DNA of 57,623 nt. It comes from LiPW-15 sp964530925. GTDB lineage: Bacteria; Patescibacteriota; Minisyncoccia; UBA6257; 2-01-FULL-56-20. Positions 43,601 through 51,751 of the stretch are shown in pieces (position 1 is the stretch's first letter; each line of letters opens with the position of its first letter). A model generated the notes under the pieces. It did not search any database and was not told the origin of the DNA. It was given only the letters and a program-made list of their open reading frames with translations. The DNA is taken from positions 1 through 57,623 of the forward strand of contig CAZHBZ010000006.1 of NCBI GenBank assembly GCA_964530925.1. The letters are read 5' to 3'. The position numbers and the translations under genes were made by a program.

Positions 43601-44230
43601 TTGATCGCCACCGGAGATATTCGCCTCTCGAACTCCCGGTATTTTTTCGAGTTCATCCTTCAAATCCTCAGCCATCTGCCGCATTTCAAATCCGCCATAA
43701 GGGCCGGTAATGGCCATGGTAAGGATGGGCTGATCATCCATAGAGATTTCCGTGACAACCGGCTCCTTCGCGTCTGCCGGCAAATTGCTTTTCGCGCTGG
43801 TCACCTTGTCACGCAAACTCCTGATAGAATCGTTCAAATTTGCCTTAGCGCTGAATTCCACCACTATCGAAGAAACGGAGTTGTAAGAATTAGAAGTAAC
43901 CTTATCTAAATCTTTCAATCCGGCGATGTCCGTCTCCAATTTTTTAGTAACCAGCTCTTCCACGTCCGACGGCGAAGCTCCTGGATAAAACGTGGAAACG
44001 ACCGCAATCGGTATCTTTACTTCCGGATTGGATTCCCGTGGAAGTTTAGAGAAAGAATACACGCCGGCAACCGTCAAAATGCCGATAAGCAAAATAACCA
44101 CCCGGAAATTCGAAACAAAAAAATTCAAAAAACTCTTCCGGAGTTCCGGATTAAATTCAAGACGCTCCAAATATTTTTCGTCGGAAGACTTGTGAATCTC
44201 CCTGGAAATGTTTATCTCTTCATTTTCCAT
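40665..44230 (-). CDS. RND-family efflux permease (interrupted by an assembly gap)
   Basis: Large inner-membrane proton-driven exporter (AcrB/CusA-like): N-terminal helix with SKLPRESNPEVKIP, two porter halves, and about 12 helices with DDAIVVV in the TM4 region. After collapsing the 100-N gap and one 55-nt duplicated copy the protein is 1136 aa, ending SEKDRF with stop TAA at 40665-40667; without that it appears to run into Ns. An insertion near 560-620 holds two extra hydrophobic stretches. It pairs with the fusion protein at 44236 (5-nt gap). Substrate unknown. Confidence 0.88.
40666..40875. other. Assembly gap with duplicated 55-nt flanks
   Basis: 100 Ns (40721-40820). The 55 nt before it (40666-40720) equal the 55 nt after it (40821-40875). 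The contigs overlap and the gap is artificial. The true sequence is 155 nt shorter. Confidence 0.92.
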
Positions 44231-44235
44231 ATTTA

Positions 44236-45819
44236 CTAATTTACCGAAACTTTTTCTCCCGCCTTCAATTCGTAAACCGGAGAAACGATACTCATGTCCG
44301 CGGAAATCCCCGCCTTAACCTCGACAAACTCCCCATTTACCGGCCCGAGCTGTACCGGTCGTTCGGAAAGAGTTCCGTTCTCAACCAAATACACGAACGC
44401 TCCATCGCTCGCGATTCTCACGGCCTGAAGGGGTAGGAAGAACACTGCCCCGCTTCCGGCAGCCTGCTTCGCAGTAATTTTAACCGCGACATTTTGACCG
44501 ACCACTAGGTTAGAAGTTTTAGGATCGGAAACGATTACATCCACCTGAACTTTTTTTGTGCTCGGATCAATACTCGGCGCAACCCGACCGACTTTGCCGG
44601 CGATATTATCTCCGACAACCGCGTCCGCCCCTTCCTCAACCAAAGAAACATCGGAAGCGCTTACAAACGATTTAACTTTCAACCAATTTTTGTTGACCAC
44701 AGAAACAACCAGTTGCCCGGGCGAAGAAAGCTCGCCCACGCGCGCCGGTATCGCCGCAATCACTCCATCTATCGGCGAGCGTATAATCGTTTTCGCGACT
44801 TGCGCTTTAAGCGCGTTTACCGACTCCGTCGACTGCTGAACCAAAGCTTCCTGAGAAGCGATTTGCTCGGCGGTATAACCAGCCTTTTTAAGCTCCAGCT
44901 GATTGTTAATTCCCTGAATCGCTAATTTTTGGGAAGATATCGCCTGCTCCTGCGCGCTTATCGCGGTAGCCGCGCCATTCGCCTGCGTCTTCGCGGCGCT
45001 CAGGGCCAATCTGAACCCGTCGACTGCCGCTTGCGACAATCCGCTCTCATAGCGAATCGCGTCGGAAGTCCGATCCAAAAAAGATTTGATAAAAGCTACA
45101 TGGGCCTTGGAATTCGTAATAAGCTTGTCCAAATCACCCTCAGTGGAAGTGCTTGTTATCGCAAATAATTCGGCGCGCCACTCATTAAGCTCAATGCTAG
45201 CGCCAAGTCTGCCGGTCTCGACATCTATCTTTGTCTGCGCGTCGCTAACCAAAAAAGTCAGTTGAGGATTTAACTCTTCGTCGTTTATAAAGAATTGATC
45301 CAATTGTTTTCTTATGGCGTCTTCACACTTGGAATAAGCATCGCTCAAAAGATTCGAGGTGTTGTTATAAATGTTCCTAAGGGCCTGGTTGGCCTTATCA
45401 AGTTCTGTCTTGGTAATATTCAGATCTTCCTCGCGCACGCCCTTCCTCATTTCCGCGAGTCGCGACTCCTGCGCGTCTAATCCGGCCTCTGCCTGGCCAA
45501 GTTGCGCCAAAAAATCCGCGTTTTGAAAATTCACCAAAGCTTGGTCCCTCGAAACCTTATCGCCGACGGAAACATTAATTTTCAAAACTTGGGCCGAAAT
45601 CTGGCTTCTGAGCTCCGCTTGTTCCAAAGATTCCACCGAACCGTCGCCGAAAACGAAAGACCCGGACTTCCCATAATCCCTAACCGCTATCAAATTAACC
45701 CTTTTTGTGGAGTCTAATAATCCGCCGGAGTTTTGAACCGCCAATCTTGAACCAACCGCGGCCACGGCAACCACCGCGACCAAAAGAAGGCTCATTAATA
45801 CTTTGTGTTTTATAAACAT
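44236..45819 (-). CDS. HlyD-type RND membrane-fusion protein
   Basis: 527 aa. N-terminal helix (8-24), split lipoyl motif (LRSQISAQVLKINVSVGDKVSRDQ; IIRSPIDGVIAAIPARVGELSSPGQ), long helical hairpin, and beta-barrel. First gene of the MFP-RND operon from the promoter at 45842-45870. Confidence 0.92.
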   Translation of the reverse strand: MFIKHKVLMSLLLVAVVAVAAVGSRLAVQNSGGLLDSTKRVNLIAVRDYGKSGSFVFGDGSVESLEQAELRSQISAQVLKINVSVGDKVSRDQALVNFQNADFLAQLGQAEAGLDAQESRLAEMRKGVREEDLNITKTELDKANQALRNIYNNTSNLLSDAYSKCEDAIRKQLDQFFINDEELNPQLTFLVSDAQTKIDVETGRLGASIELNEWRAELFAITSTSTEGDLDKLITNSKAHVAFIKSFLDRTSDAIRYESGLSQAAVDGFRLALSAAKTQANGAATAISAQEQAISSQKLAIQGINNQLELKKAGYTAEQIASQEALVQQSTESVNALKAQVAKTIIRSPIDGVIAAIPARVGELSSPGQLVVSVVNKNWLKVKSFVSASDVSLVEEGADAVVGDNIAGKVGRVAPSIDPSTKKVQVDVIVSDPKTSNLVVGQNVAVKITAKQAAGSGAVFFLPLQAVRIASDGAFVYLVENGTLSERPVQLGPVNGEFVEVKAGISADMSIVSPVYELKAGEKVSVN

Positions 45820-45841
45820 TTGTTTTATTGAAGTCCAGGAG

Positions 45842-45870
45842 ATTATACCAAAATGTGAGGTTTTTTACAA
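45842..45870 (-). promoter_or_regulatory. Promoter of the RND efflux operon
   Basis: -35 TTGTAA (45865-45870), 17-nt spacer, -10 TATAAT (45842-45847). The -35 abuts the terminator of the upstream small gene. Confidence 0.6.
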
Positions 45871-45871
45871 C

Positions 45872-45913
45872 AAAAAATCAGCCTCGACACGAACGTGTTC
45901 GGAACGGATTTTT
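45872..45913 (-). terminator. Imperfect intrinsic terminator
   Basis: Minus-strand AATCCG...GAACACG-TTCG-TGTC...CTGATTTTTT, an imperfect stem followed by a T run just after the 49-aa gene. Confidence 0.55.
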
Positions 45914-45918
45914 GTGAA

Positions 45919-46068
45919 CTATCCCGCGAAATGAGCGCCCAGGTAATACGGCCAGACTATTACCGCAAGCACTCCCTGCCAGAAGCCCAATTTAAGGAAG
46001 CCGATGGTAAAAAACCAGCCGATTGCCCAAACGACGCCGCACGACCCTCCCATATTTCCACACTTCAT
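45919..46068 (-). CDS. Small membrane protein (49 aa)
   Basis: Start MKCGNMGGSCG with two Cys, then two short hydrophobic stretches (VVWAIGWFFTIGFL; GVLAVIVWPYYLGAHF). Located downstream of the 171-aa membrane protein with a terminator after it. No known function; similar Gly/Cys-starting mini-proteins are common in this lineage (from memory). Confidence 0.6.
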   Translation of the reverse strand: MKCGNMGGSCGVVWAIGWFFTIGFLKLGFWQGVLAVIVWPYYLGAHFAG

Positions 46069-46099
46069 TTTATCGTTATGTCAAAAAATAAAACGACCT

Positions 46100-46612
46100 T
46101 TAAAAAACTTTTAGCGGCTCACTTTGAATTATTTGTTCCACCTCCTCGAACCCCGGCGGAAACGCAAAATTGTAGCGCGCCGGAAGCGCGAAAACATATT
46201 TCTCATTCCGGCCGAGTTCGCTGGGGCCTATCGGCGCGGCCCCGATATGAAATTTTTCTTGCCGCAGATCTTCCCACTGGCTAAGTGTAAAAATCATTAT
46301 CGGAATATCTTGATACATTACTTCCTTGGTCCACTTCGGGTTATGGATGGAGACCACAGTCCCGGTAGCATAATGAGTCTCGCCCAGTTGGTCGCCAGCC
46401 GCATCCCCGCTCCATTCGTCGAACGTTACCGTGTAGCCCCTCCAAGAATCTGGCAAGGCCACGCTAAACCCGTATTCCGAATTTTTATATTCGAACTGCG
46501 CTGCCGTATTCCATTTTTCGAAAAATTGCGGCCAGGCGAAATATCCAAGCGTCAAAAGAAGCGCGAGGAAGACAAAGCCTATTATTCTTTTGAGCAACAG
46601 CTCTTTCCGCAT
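46100..46612 (-). CDS. Unknown membrane-anchored extracytoplasmic protein
   Basis: 170 aa from ATG 46612, which overlaps the tspO stop (TAATG). One N-terminal helix (about 8-26), then a domain starting EYKNSEYGFSVALPDSWRGY, typical of PsbP-like/DUF outer-face proteins. Coupled to tspO. Confidence 0.7.
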   Translation of the reverse strand: MRKELLLKRIIGFVFLALLLTLGYFAWPQFFEKWNTAAQFEYKNSEYGFSVALPDSWRGYTVTFDEWSGDAAGDQLGETHYATGTVVSIHNPKWTKEVMYQDIPIMIFTLSQWEDLRQEKFHIGAAPIGPSELGRNEKYVFALPARYNFAFPPGFEEVEQIIQSEPLKVF

Positions 46613-47007
46613 TACCAATTAAGATATGTAATCGTGAGCTGAAGAATAGTCGCGAACGAAACCCAAACTAAATAGGGAATTTGAATATAGGTGAGCCATT
46701 TCTCGTACCGATAGATCGCCTTCATCCCCCAAATAAGTGTGCCTAGGACGAAAAAAATATCTATGGCCGCCAGAAAATTATTTTGAAGAGTAAATTGTAT
46801 CGGTGAGAACGCGAAGTTAAAAATAAGGTTCAAGACGAACGGTAGGGCGACAACCCCGGGTATTTTTTTCTTGGCAGCCAACATAATAACCCGACCGAAT
46901 GAAATCGCGATCAAAACATAGAGCACGGTCCAAACCGGGCCGAAAAGCCACGCTGGTGGCGCAAAACTAGGCTTTATGAGACTCGCATACCAAGTTGCTG
47001 TATTCAT
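46612..47007 (-). CDS. tspO: TspO/MBR family membrane protein
   Basis: 131 aa, five helices, with KPSFAPPAWLFGPVWTVLY and NFAFSPIQF typical of TspO (translocator protein; binds tetrapyrroles/cholesterol in relatives). -10 TATAAT at 47014-47019 lies 6 nt before ATG, with TG extension (TGCTATAAT). Its role here is unknown; CPR bacteria commonly lack tetrapyrrole synthesis. Confidence 0.9.
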   Translation of the reverse strand: MNTATWYASLIKPSFAPPAWLFGPVWTVLYVLIAISFGRVIMLAAKKKIPGVVALPFVLNLIFNFAFSPIQFTLQNNFLAAIDIFFVLGTLIWGMKAIYRYEKWLTYIQIPYLVWVSFATILQLTITYLNW

Positions 47008-47013
47008 ATACTA

Positions 47014-47022
47014 ATTATAGCA
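47014..47022 (-). promoter_or_regulatory. Leaderless-type extended -10 of tspO
   Basis: Minus-strand TGCTATAAT with 6 nt to ATG. Confidence 0.55.
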
Positions 47023-47064
47023 GGGCTTTAAAATTTCTGCGCCTTTAGTTAGAATCCTTTTCAT

Positions 47065-47138
47065 GGGGGCATAGTTCAATGGTAGAACAGCGGTCTCCAA
47101 AACCGCTGACCTGGGTTCGATTCCTAGTGCCCCCGCCA
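47065..47138 (+). tRNA. tRNA-Trp (anticodon CCA)
   Basis: Acceptor GGGGGCA/TGCCCCC, loop CTCCAAA (CCA), T-arm GGGTTCGATTCC, discriminator G and encoded CCA. Confidence 0.95.
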
Positions 47139-47170
47139 AAAAAATCAGCGGCTATTTGCCGCTGATTTTT
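47139..47170 (+). terminator. Terminator of tRNA-Trp
   Basis: Hairpin AATCAGCGGC-TATTT-GCCGCTGATT followed by T run; identical to the hairpin at the end of rpmG. Confidence 0.8.
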
Positions 47171-47415
47171 CCTTCTTTATGTTTCGTGCTCTTTCTGCAC
47201 ACAAACGCGTCGCTTCGCTCCTTAAGGACCCTCGGTCCTTAATCTTCTCCGACACAGGGGAATCCTTCCGCATTCCCCCGACCCCCTTTTGGGCGCCTGG
47301 CGCAGAAAGAGTATTAAAAAAAATCCCCGGACTATTTCCCGGACTTAAAAAATCAGCGGCTATTTGCCGCTGATTTTTCCTTCTTTATGTTTCGTGCTCT
47401 TTCTGCACCAGGCGC
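47139..47415. repeat. Duplication of the rpmG 3' end around a palindrome-rich spacer
   Basis: A 62-nt perfect direct repeat (47139-47200 and 47347-47408). An inverted imperfect copy of GCGCCTGGTGCAGAAAGAG lies at 47293-47311 (18 of 19 matching 47397-47415). The spacer also has TTAAGGACC-CTC-GGTCCTTAA and GGGGAAT...ATTCCCC hairpins. No independent gene is seen. Confidence 0.75.
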
Positions 47416-47539
47416 AATATTTCTTGAATTCGATCTTGCGCTCCACCTTTTTCTTATTTTTGGACGTGTAATATCCCCTGTTTTTACAGATCTCGCACTT
47501 CAGGGCTATTAGATTTTCGGACCGCTTTACCTTTGCCAT
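47360..47539 (-). CDS. rpmG: Ribosomal protein bL33
   Basis: 59 aa with two CxxC pairs (LKCEICK, YCAWCRK), so the zinc-binding form. The last residues (KISGK) and the stop are encoded by the terminator hairpin at 47351-47375, so coding and termination overlap. Confidence 0.93.
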   Translation of the reverse strand: MAKVKRSENLIALKCEICKNRGYYTSKNKKKVERKIEFKKYCAWCRKSTKHKEGKISGK

Positions 47540-47637
47540 AGTTCGGTAAGATTAACAGATTGTGTGACCCTTGTAAACCCCGGGATGGTGACATATCCTT
47601 CCATTTCGGCTAAAATCCAATTGTCTTTAGCCAAAAA

Positions 47638-47709
47638 GCCACCTTAGCTCAGCGGTAGAGCAACTCTTTTGTAAAGAGAAGATCCTCGGTTCAAATCCGA
47701 GAGGTGGCT
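47638..47709 (+). tRNA. tRNA-Thr (anticodon TGT)
   Basis: Acceptor GCCACCT/AGGTGGC, loop TTTGTAA (TGT), T-arm CGGTTCAAATCCG, discriminator T. First anticodon-stem pair is A-A mismatched. Confidence 0.9.
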
Positions 47710-47721
47710 CTCACAAAGAAC

Positions 47722-47765
47722 AAAAAATCCGTCCTGGCGGTGAACGCTCGGGACGGATTTTTTGT
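47722..47765. terminator. Bidirectional terminator between tRNA-Thr and the DUF1059 gene
   Basis: Stem AAATCCGTCC/GGACGGATTT with A and T tracts on both sides. Confidence 0.8.
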
Positions 47766-48011
47766 TTACATAGTCGGAGTCTCGGACGCTGTCGGCGGAG
47801 TAGCATCTGCCGGCGGGGTTGCGTCTTTCGCCTTGGCTATCATGGCCGCCTTCATCTCTTCCGGAGTCATGGTCTCAGCCATTTTCTTCACCTCTTCCGG
47901 GTGGGCTTCCGCCGCGTGCTGCTCAAGCTTCATGGCAGCCTCTTCCGGGGTTTCTCCTTCGGCGACGAATGGACAGTTAACGCCCATATCCATACAAGAA
48001 ATATTTTTCAT
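47766..48011 (-). CDS. DUF1059-type small protein
   Basis: 81 aa. Residues 1-45 (CMDMGVNCPFVAEGETPEEAAMKLEQHAAEAH) match the DUF1059 pattern with conserved Cys/His. The C-terminal tail is a Thr/Pro/Ala-rich low-complexity extension. Function unknown. Confidence 0.85.
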   Translation of the reverse strand: MKNISCMDMGVNCPFVAEGETPEEAAMKLEQHAAEAHPEEVKKMAETMTPEEMKAAMIAKAKDATPPADATPPTASETPTM

Positions 48012-48190
48012 GGGTATTTAAATTTAAAATTCCGACCTTTCATCGCGACCCGAATTGGCCACGTTTTTATTTTACCTCATGAGACACAAAGGAGACAAAT
48101 CGGAGCTATGGACTTTTCGGCCAAAATAAATACAATCAAAGAGTCCTTTTACGCCTCCGCCAGCCGGCGGAGTAGCTCATTAAAAGACAT

Positions 48191-48263
48191 GCCAATGTAG
48201 CTCAGTTGGTAGAGCAACTCCATGGTAAGGAGTAGGTCGTCGGTTCAACTCCGACCATTGGCT
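48191..48263 (+). tRNA. tRNA-Thr (anticodon GGT)
   Basis: Acceptor GCCAATG/CATTGGC, anticodon stem ACTCC/GGAGT with loop ATGGTAA (GGT), T-arm CGGTTCAACTCCG. Confidence 0.95.
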
Positions 48264-48284
48264 CAGAAATAAGCCCTAATCAGA

Positions 48285-48304
48285 AAGCCCGAATGGGCTT
48301 TTTT
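48285..48304 (+). terminator. Terminator after tRNA-Thr(GGT)
   Basis: AAGCCC-GAAT-GGGCTT followed by T6; its T run overlaps the dnaE -35. Confidence 0.75.
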
Positions 48305-48330
48305 GACACGGCAAAATCCTGTAGTATGTA
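48303..48330 (+). promoter_or_regulatory. Promoter of dnaE
   Basis: -35 TTGACA (48303-48308), 16-nt spacer, -10 TATGTA (48325-48330), leader about 50 nt. Confidence 0.65.
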
Positions 48331-48384
48331 TTTAAAGATCGCCGAAAAGGACGCCTGCCGAATCCTAAGTAAGCAAAATATCCC

Positions 48385-51300
48385 ATGGCCAAATTTACCC
48401 ACTTACACATACACAGCCACTATTCGCTTCTCGACGGACTTACGAAGATAGATGAACTTATTAAAAGGATAAAAGAAACCGGAATGGATTCCGTGGCTTT
48501 GACCGACCATGGGGTTATGTACGGCTCCTTGGAGTTTTATCAAAAAGCTAAAAAAGCCGGCATCAAGCCGATTCTTGGAGTGGAAGCATACGTCGCGCCC
48601 AAAAGCCGATTAGACCGGGACGCGAACGATGAAAAATATTACCACCTTATTCTTCTCGCCAAAGACCTGACCGGCTGGAAAAATCTTATCAAGCTCGTTT
48701 CCCGCGCGAACCTCGAAGGCTATTACTATAAGCCTCGGATGGATAAAGAAATTTTGCGCGAACATCATGAAGGGCTTATCGCCCTTTCCGCGTGCTTGGG
48801 CGGCGAAGTGGACCAAGCGCTTCTTGCCGGAAAATTTGAGGAAGCGAAAAGAATAGCCCTGGAACACGAAGATATTTTCGGCAAAGGAAATTATTTTTTG
48901 GAAATTCAAAAACATCCGCACATCGACGATTCCGAAAAGGTGGAAGCGGATATTTTAAGGCTCTCCAAAGAAACCGGCATCCCGCTTGTGGCCACCCAAG
49001 ACTCCCACTACCCCCGCAAAGAAGACTCTCATTATCACGACATCCTTTTGGCAATCCAAACCGGAAATAAACTTTCCGATGATGATCGTCTTTCGCTTAA
49101 GGCGGACGATTTTTCACTAGCCTCCCCCGAGGAAATGGAATTGAAATTCGCTTTCGCGCCGGAAGCGATAGAAAATACCGCGAAGATCGCGGAAATGTGC
49201 AACGTGGAACTGGAACTCGGAAAAACCCTGCTTCCGAATTTTCCGAAACCCGAAGGCAAAACCGCAAACGAATATTTGCGCGAGCTCATAGAGGAGCGCC
49301 TGCCAAACCGCTACCCCGGTGATAAATTGACCCCAACCGTGCGAGAACGGGTGGAATATGAATTCGGGGTCATCGAAAAAACCGGTTTCGCGGACTACTT
49401 CCTCATTGTTCAAGACCTTATTAACTGGGCGAAAAACCATGGCATATCTGTGGGCCCGGGGCGTGGTTCCGCCGCCGGCAGTATCGTTTCTTACATCTTG
49501 AACATCACCGATATCGACCCGCTGGTCTACGATCTCTTGTTTGAAAGATTCTTGAACCCGGAACGCATTCAAATGCCGGATATAGATATAGACTTTGCCG
49601 ATACCCGTCGGGACGAGGTTTTGGCCTACGCGCGCCAAAAATATGGAGAGGACCACGTGGCGCAAATTATCACCTTCGGAACCATGGCGGCCCGCGCGGC
49701 CATTCGCGACGCCGGACGCGCGATGGGTATCGCCTACTCTTTCTGCGACCAAGTGGCGAAATTGATTCCCTTCAACCCGACCCAGGGCATGAAAGAAGGC
49801 TGGCTTCAAAAATGTCTGGAAGAAGTCGAGGATCTGAAAACCCTCTATAATTCCAACGCCCAAGCCAAAGAACTTATCGATACCGCGCTTCACTTGGAAG
49901 GCGTAGTCCGCCATGCATCGGTTCATGCCTGCGGCACGGTTATTTCCCGCGACCCGTTAGATGAACGAGTTCCATTGCAATTCGCTCCGCAAGATAAAGA
50001 CATCATCATCACCCAGATAGAAATGCACGGCATTGAAGATCTGGGCCTTTTGAAGATCGATTTTCTGGGACTCAAAAACCTGACCATCATTGAAGACACC
50101 TTGCGCTTGGTTCGCGAACTCCAAGGGAAAGACGTGAAGATCGCCGAAATACCGCTTGACGATCCGACGACTTACGCGCTTCTCCAAAAAGGAGATACCA
50201 CAGGAGTTTTCCAATTCGAATCCTCCGGCATGCGCCGCTACATGAAAGAAATTAAGCCAACCGTCCTGGAAGACTTGATCGCCCTGGTCGCCCTCTATCG
50301 CCCAGGCCCCATGGAACTTATCCCAACTTTTATTAAACGCAAGAATGGCCAGGAAAAAATAACCTATCTCCATCCCAAACTTGAACCGATACTGAAGAAC
50401 ACCCACGGCATCGGAGTCTACCAAGAACAAATGATGCGCATCGCCCGCGACCTCGCCGGCTACTCCCTGGCCGAAGCGGACACTTTGCGCAAGGCTATCG
50501 GCAAAAAAATTAAGTCTCTTCTTGATGAACAGCAAATTAAACTCGTAAGCGGAATGCAAAAAAACGGCATAGACGAGCGCTCCGCCAGAGCGATCTGGGA
50601 GCTCTTTCCGCCATTTGCCCGCTATGGCTTCAACAAGAGTCATGCAGCCTGCTATGCGATGATCGGTTATCGCACCGCTTACCTTAAGGCGCATTACCCC
50701 GAAGAATTTATGGCGAGCCTTTTAAACGCCGATTCCGGAGACACAGAGCGCATTTCTTTCCTCATCAACGAGGCCAAACAATCCAACGTGGACGTCTTGC
50801 CTCCGGATATTAATAAAAGCTTTACCAGATTTTCACCGGAAGGAGAAAAAATTCGCTTCGGTCTTTTGGCGATAAAAAATGTAGGCCAAGCAATCTCCGA
50901 AGCGATAATCGAAGAGCGCGGGAGTCGCGGGCCATTCAAGGATTTTGCGGATTTCCTCTCGCGCGTAAATCATAAAGATCTCAATAAAAAATCTTTGGAA
51001 AGCTTGGCTAAAGGCGGAGTATTCGATTCCATGGGAATGGAGCGCAACCAGATACTCGAAAATATGGATGAGATATTGCGCTTTGCCCAGGCTGCGAGAA
51101 AAGGCACGCAGGGGGCTCAGAATTCTCTTTTTGGAGATCTGCCCGCCGCGAGCATCCAGGGGCTTAAACTAAAACCGGTTCCGCCCGCGGAAGTCGGCCA
51201 AAAACTGGCCTGGGAAAAAGAGCTCTTGGGCTTCTATCTTTCCGAACACCCGCTCGCGCGATTCGAAACGAAGATTAGGGAAGTGAAGGCAAGGACCATA

Positions 51301-51582
51301 GAGGAAATAAGAGGCGCACAAAATGCCAACCTTATTTATCGCACCGCAGGAATCATCTCCAAATCACATAAAATAATCACCAAAAACGGACAGCCTATGC
51401 TTTTTGTGACGCTCGAAGACCTATCCCCTTATCAGATAGAGCTCGTGGTCTTCAACAACACTCTTCAAAAAACGCAGGATATTTGGAACGAGAATAATGT
51501 GATTATCGTGGAGGGAAAAGTTAACCACCGGAACGGCGAACCTTCTTTGATTGTAGAGCGCGCGAAAATATTGGAAGCGTAA
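48385..51582 (+). CDS. dnaE: DNA polymerase III alpha subunit
   Basis: 1065 aa DnaE1-type replicative polymerase. N-terminal PHP domain (FTHLHIHSHYSLLDGL; with HxH and later H/D residues), palm catalytic acids in PDIDIDFADTRRDEV (about 397-411) and LLKIDFLGLKNL, HhH region, and C-terminal OB-fold (about 970-1065). The length is near the minimum for the family. Monocistronic by appearance. Confidence 0.97.
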   Translation: MAKFTHLHIHSHYSLLDGLTKIDELIKRIKETGMDSVALTDHGVMYGSLEFYQKAKKAGIKPILGVEAYVAPKSRLDRDANDEKYYHLILLAKDLTGWKNLIKLVSRANLEGYYYKPRMDKEILREHHEGLIALSACLGGEVDQALLAGKFEEAKRIALEHEDIFGKGNYFLEIQKHPHIDDSEKVEADILRLSKETGIPLVATQDSHYPRKEDSHYHDILLAIQTGNKLSDDDRLSLKADDFSLASPEEMELKFAFAPEAIENTAKIAEMCNVELELGKTLLPNFPKPEGKTANEYLRELIEERLPNRYPGDKLTPTVRERVEYEFGVIEKTGFADYFLIVQDLINWAKNHGISVGPGRGSAAGSIVSYILNITDIDPLVYDLLFERFLNPERIQMPDIDIDFADTRRDEVLAYARQKYGEDHVAQIITFGTMAARAAIRDAGRAMGIAYSFCDQVAKLIPFNPTQGMKEGWLQKCLEEVEDLKTLYNSNAQAKELIDTALHLEGVVRHASVHACGTVISRDPLDERVPLQFAPQDKDIIITQIEMHGIEDLGLLKIDFLGLKNLTIIEDTLRLVRELQGKDVKIAEIPLDDPTTYALLQKGDTTGVFQFESSGMRRYMKEIKPTVLEDLIALVALYRPGPMELIPTFIKRKNGQEKITYLHPKLEPILKNTHGIGVYQEQMMRIARDLAGYSLAEADTLRKAIGKKIKSLLDEQQIKLVSGMQKNGIDERSARAIWELFPPFARYGFNKSHAACYAMIGYRTAYLKAHYPEEFMASLLNADSGDTERISFLINEAKQSNVDVLPPDINKSFTRFSPEGEKIRFGLLAIKNVGQAISEAIIEERGSRGPFKDFADFLSRVNHKDLNKKSLESLAKGGVFDSMGMERNQILENMDEILRFAQAARKGTQGAQNSLFGDLPAASIQGLKLKPVPPAEVGQKLAWEKELLGFYLSEHPLARFETKIREVKARTIEEIRGAQNANLIYRTAGIISKSHKIITKNGQPMLFVTLEDLSPYQIELVVFNNTLQKTQDIWNENNVIIVEGKVNHRNGEPSLIVERAKILEA

Positions 51583-51589
51583 AAAATAT

Positions 51590-51691
51590 CCATTTTCTAT
51601 TGTGTTGCAAGAGCCGTTTACGCAAATCACTGGCATAGCCTGTATATAGGTCATTATCTTTTCTAGATTTTAACACATAGACATAATGCAT
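51590..51691 (-). pseudogene. Truncated GIY-YIG gene (N-terminal remnant)
   Basis: From ATG 51691 the frame reads MHYVYVLKSRKDNDLYTGY then ASDLRKRLLQHN, a clear GIY-YIG N-terminus of about 34 residues. It then runs antisense into the dnaE 3' end and loses similarity. The catalytic C-terminal half (REKYL...) is absent. It is related in type to 15903-16187 and 40375-40638, but not flanked by the TCCCGTTAGA repeat. Confidence 0.8.
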
Positions 51692-51700
51692 AGTTTTTTA

Positions 51701-51726
51701 ATCTCACGGGGTAAGTCCCGTGGGAT
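51701..51726. repeat. Hairpin between the GIY-YIG remnant and the variable-protein gene
   Basis: CACGGG-GTAAGT-CCCGTG with flanking TC/GA pairing, 25 nt downstream of the prepilin stop. It could be a DGR-type hairpin or the end of the GIY-YIG element. Confidence 0.5.
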
Positions 51727-51751
51727 GGTGATTACACCTATCCCACTGGGA

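Noticed and set aside
47179..47373. Plus-strand ORF of 64 aa between tRNA-Trp and rpmG
   Set aside because: It is composed of duplicated rpmG sequence read antisense and hairpins; no ribosome site or family.
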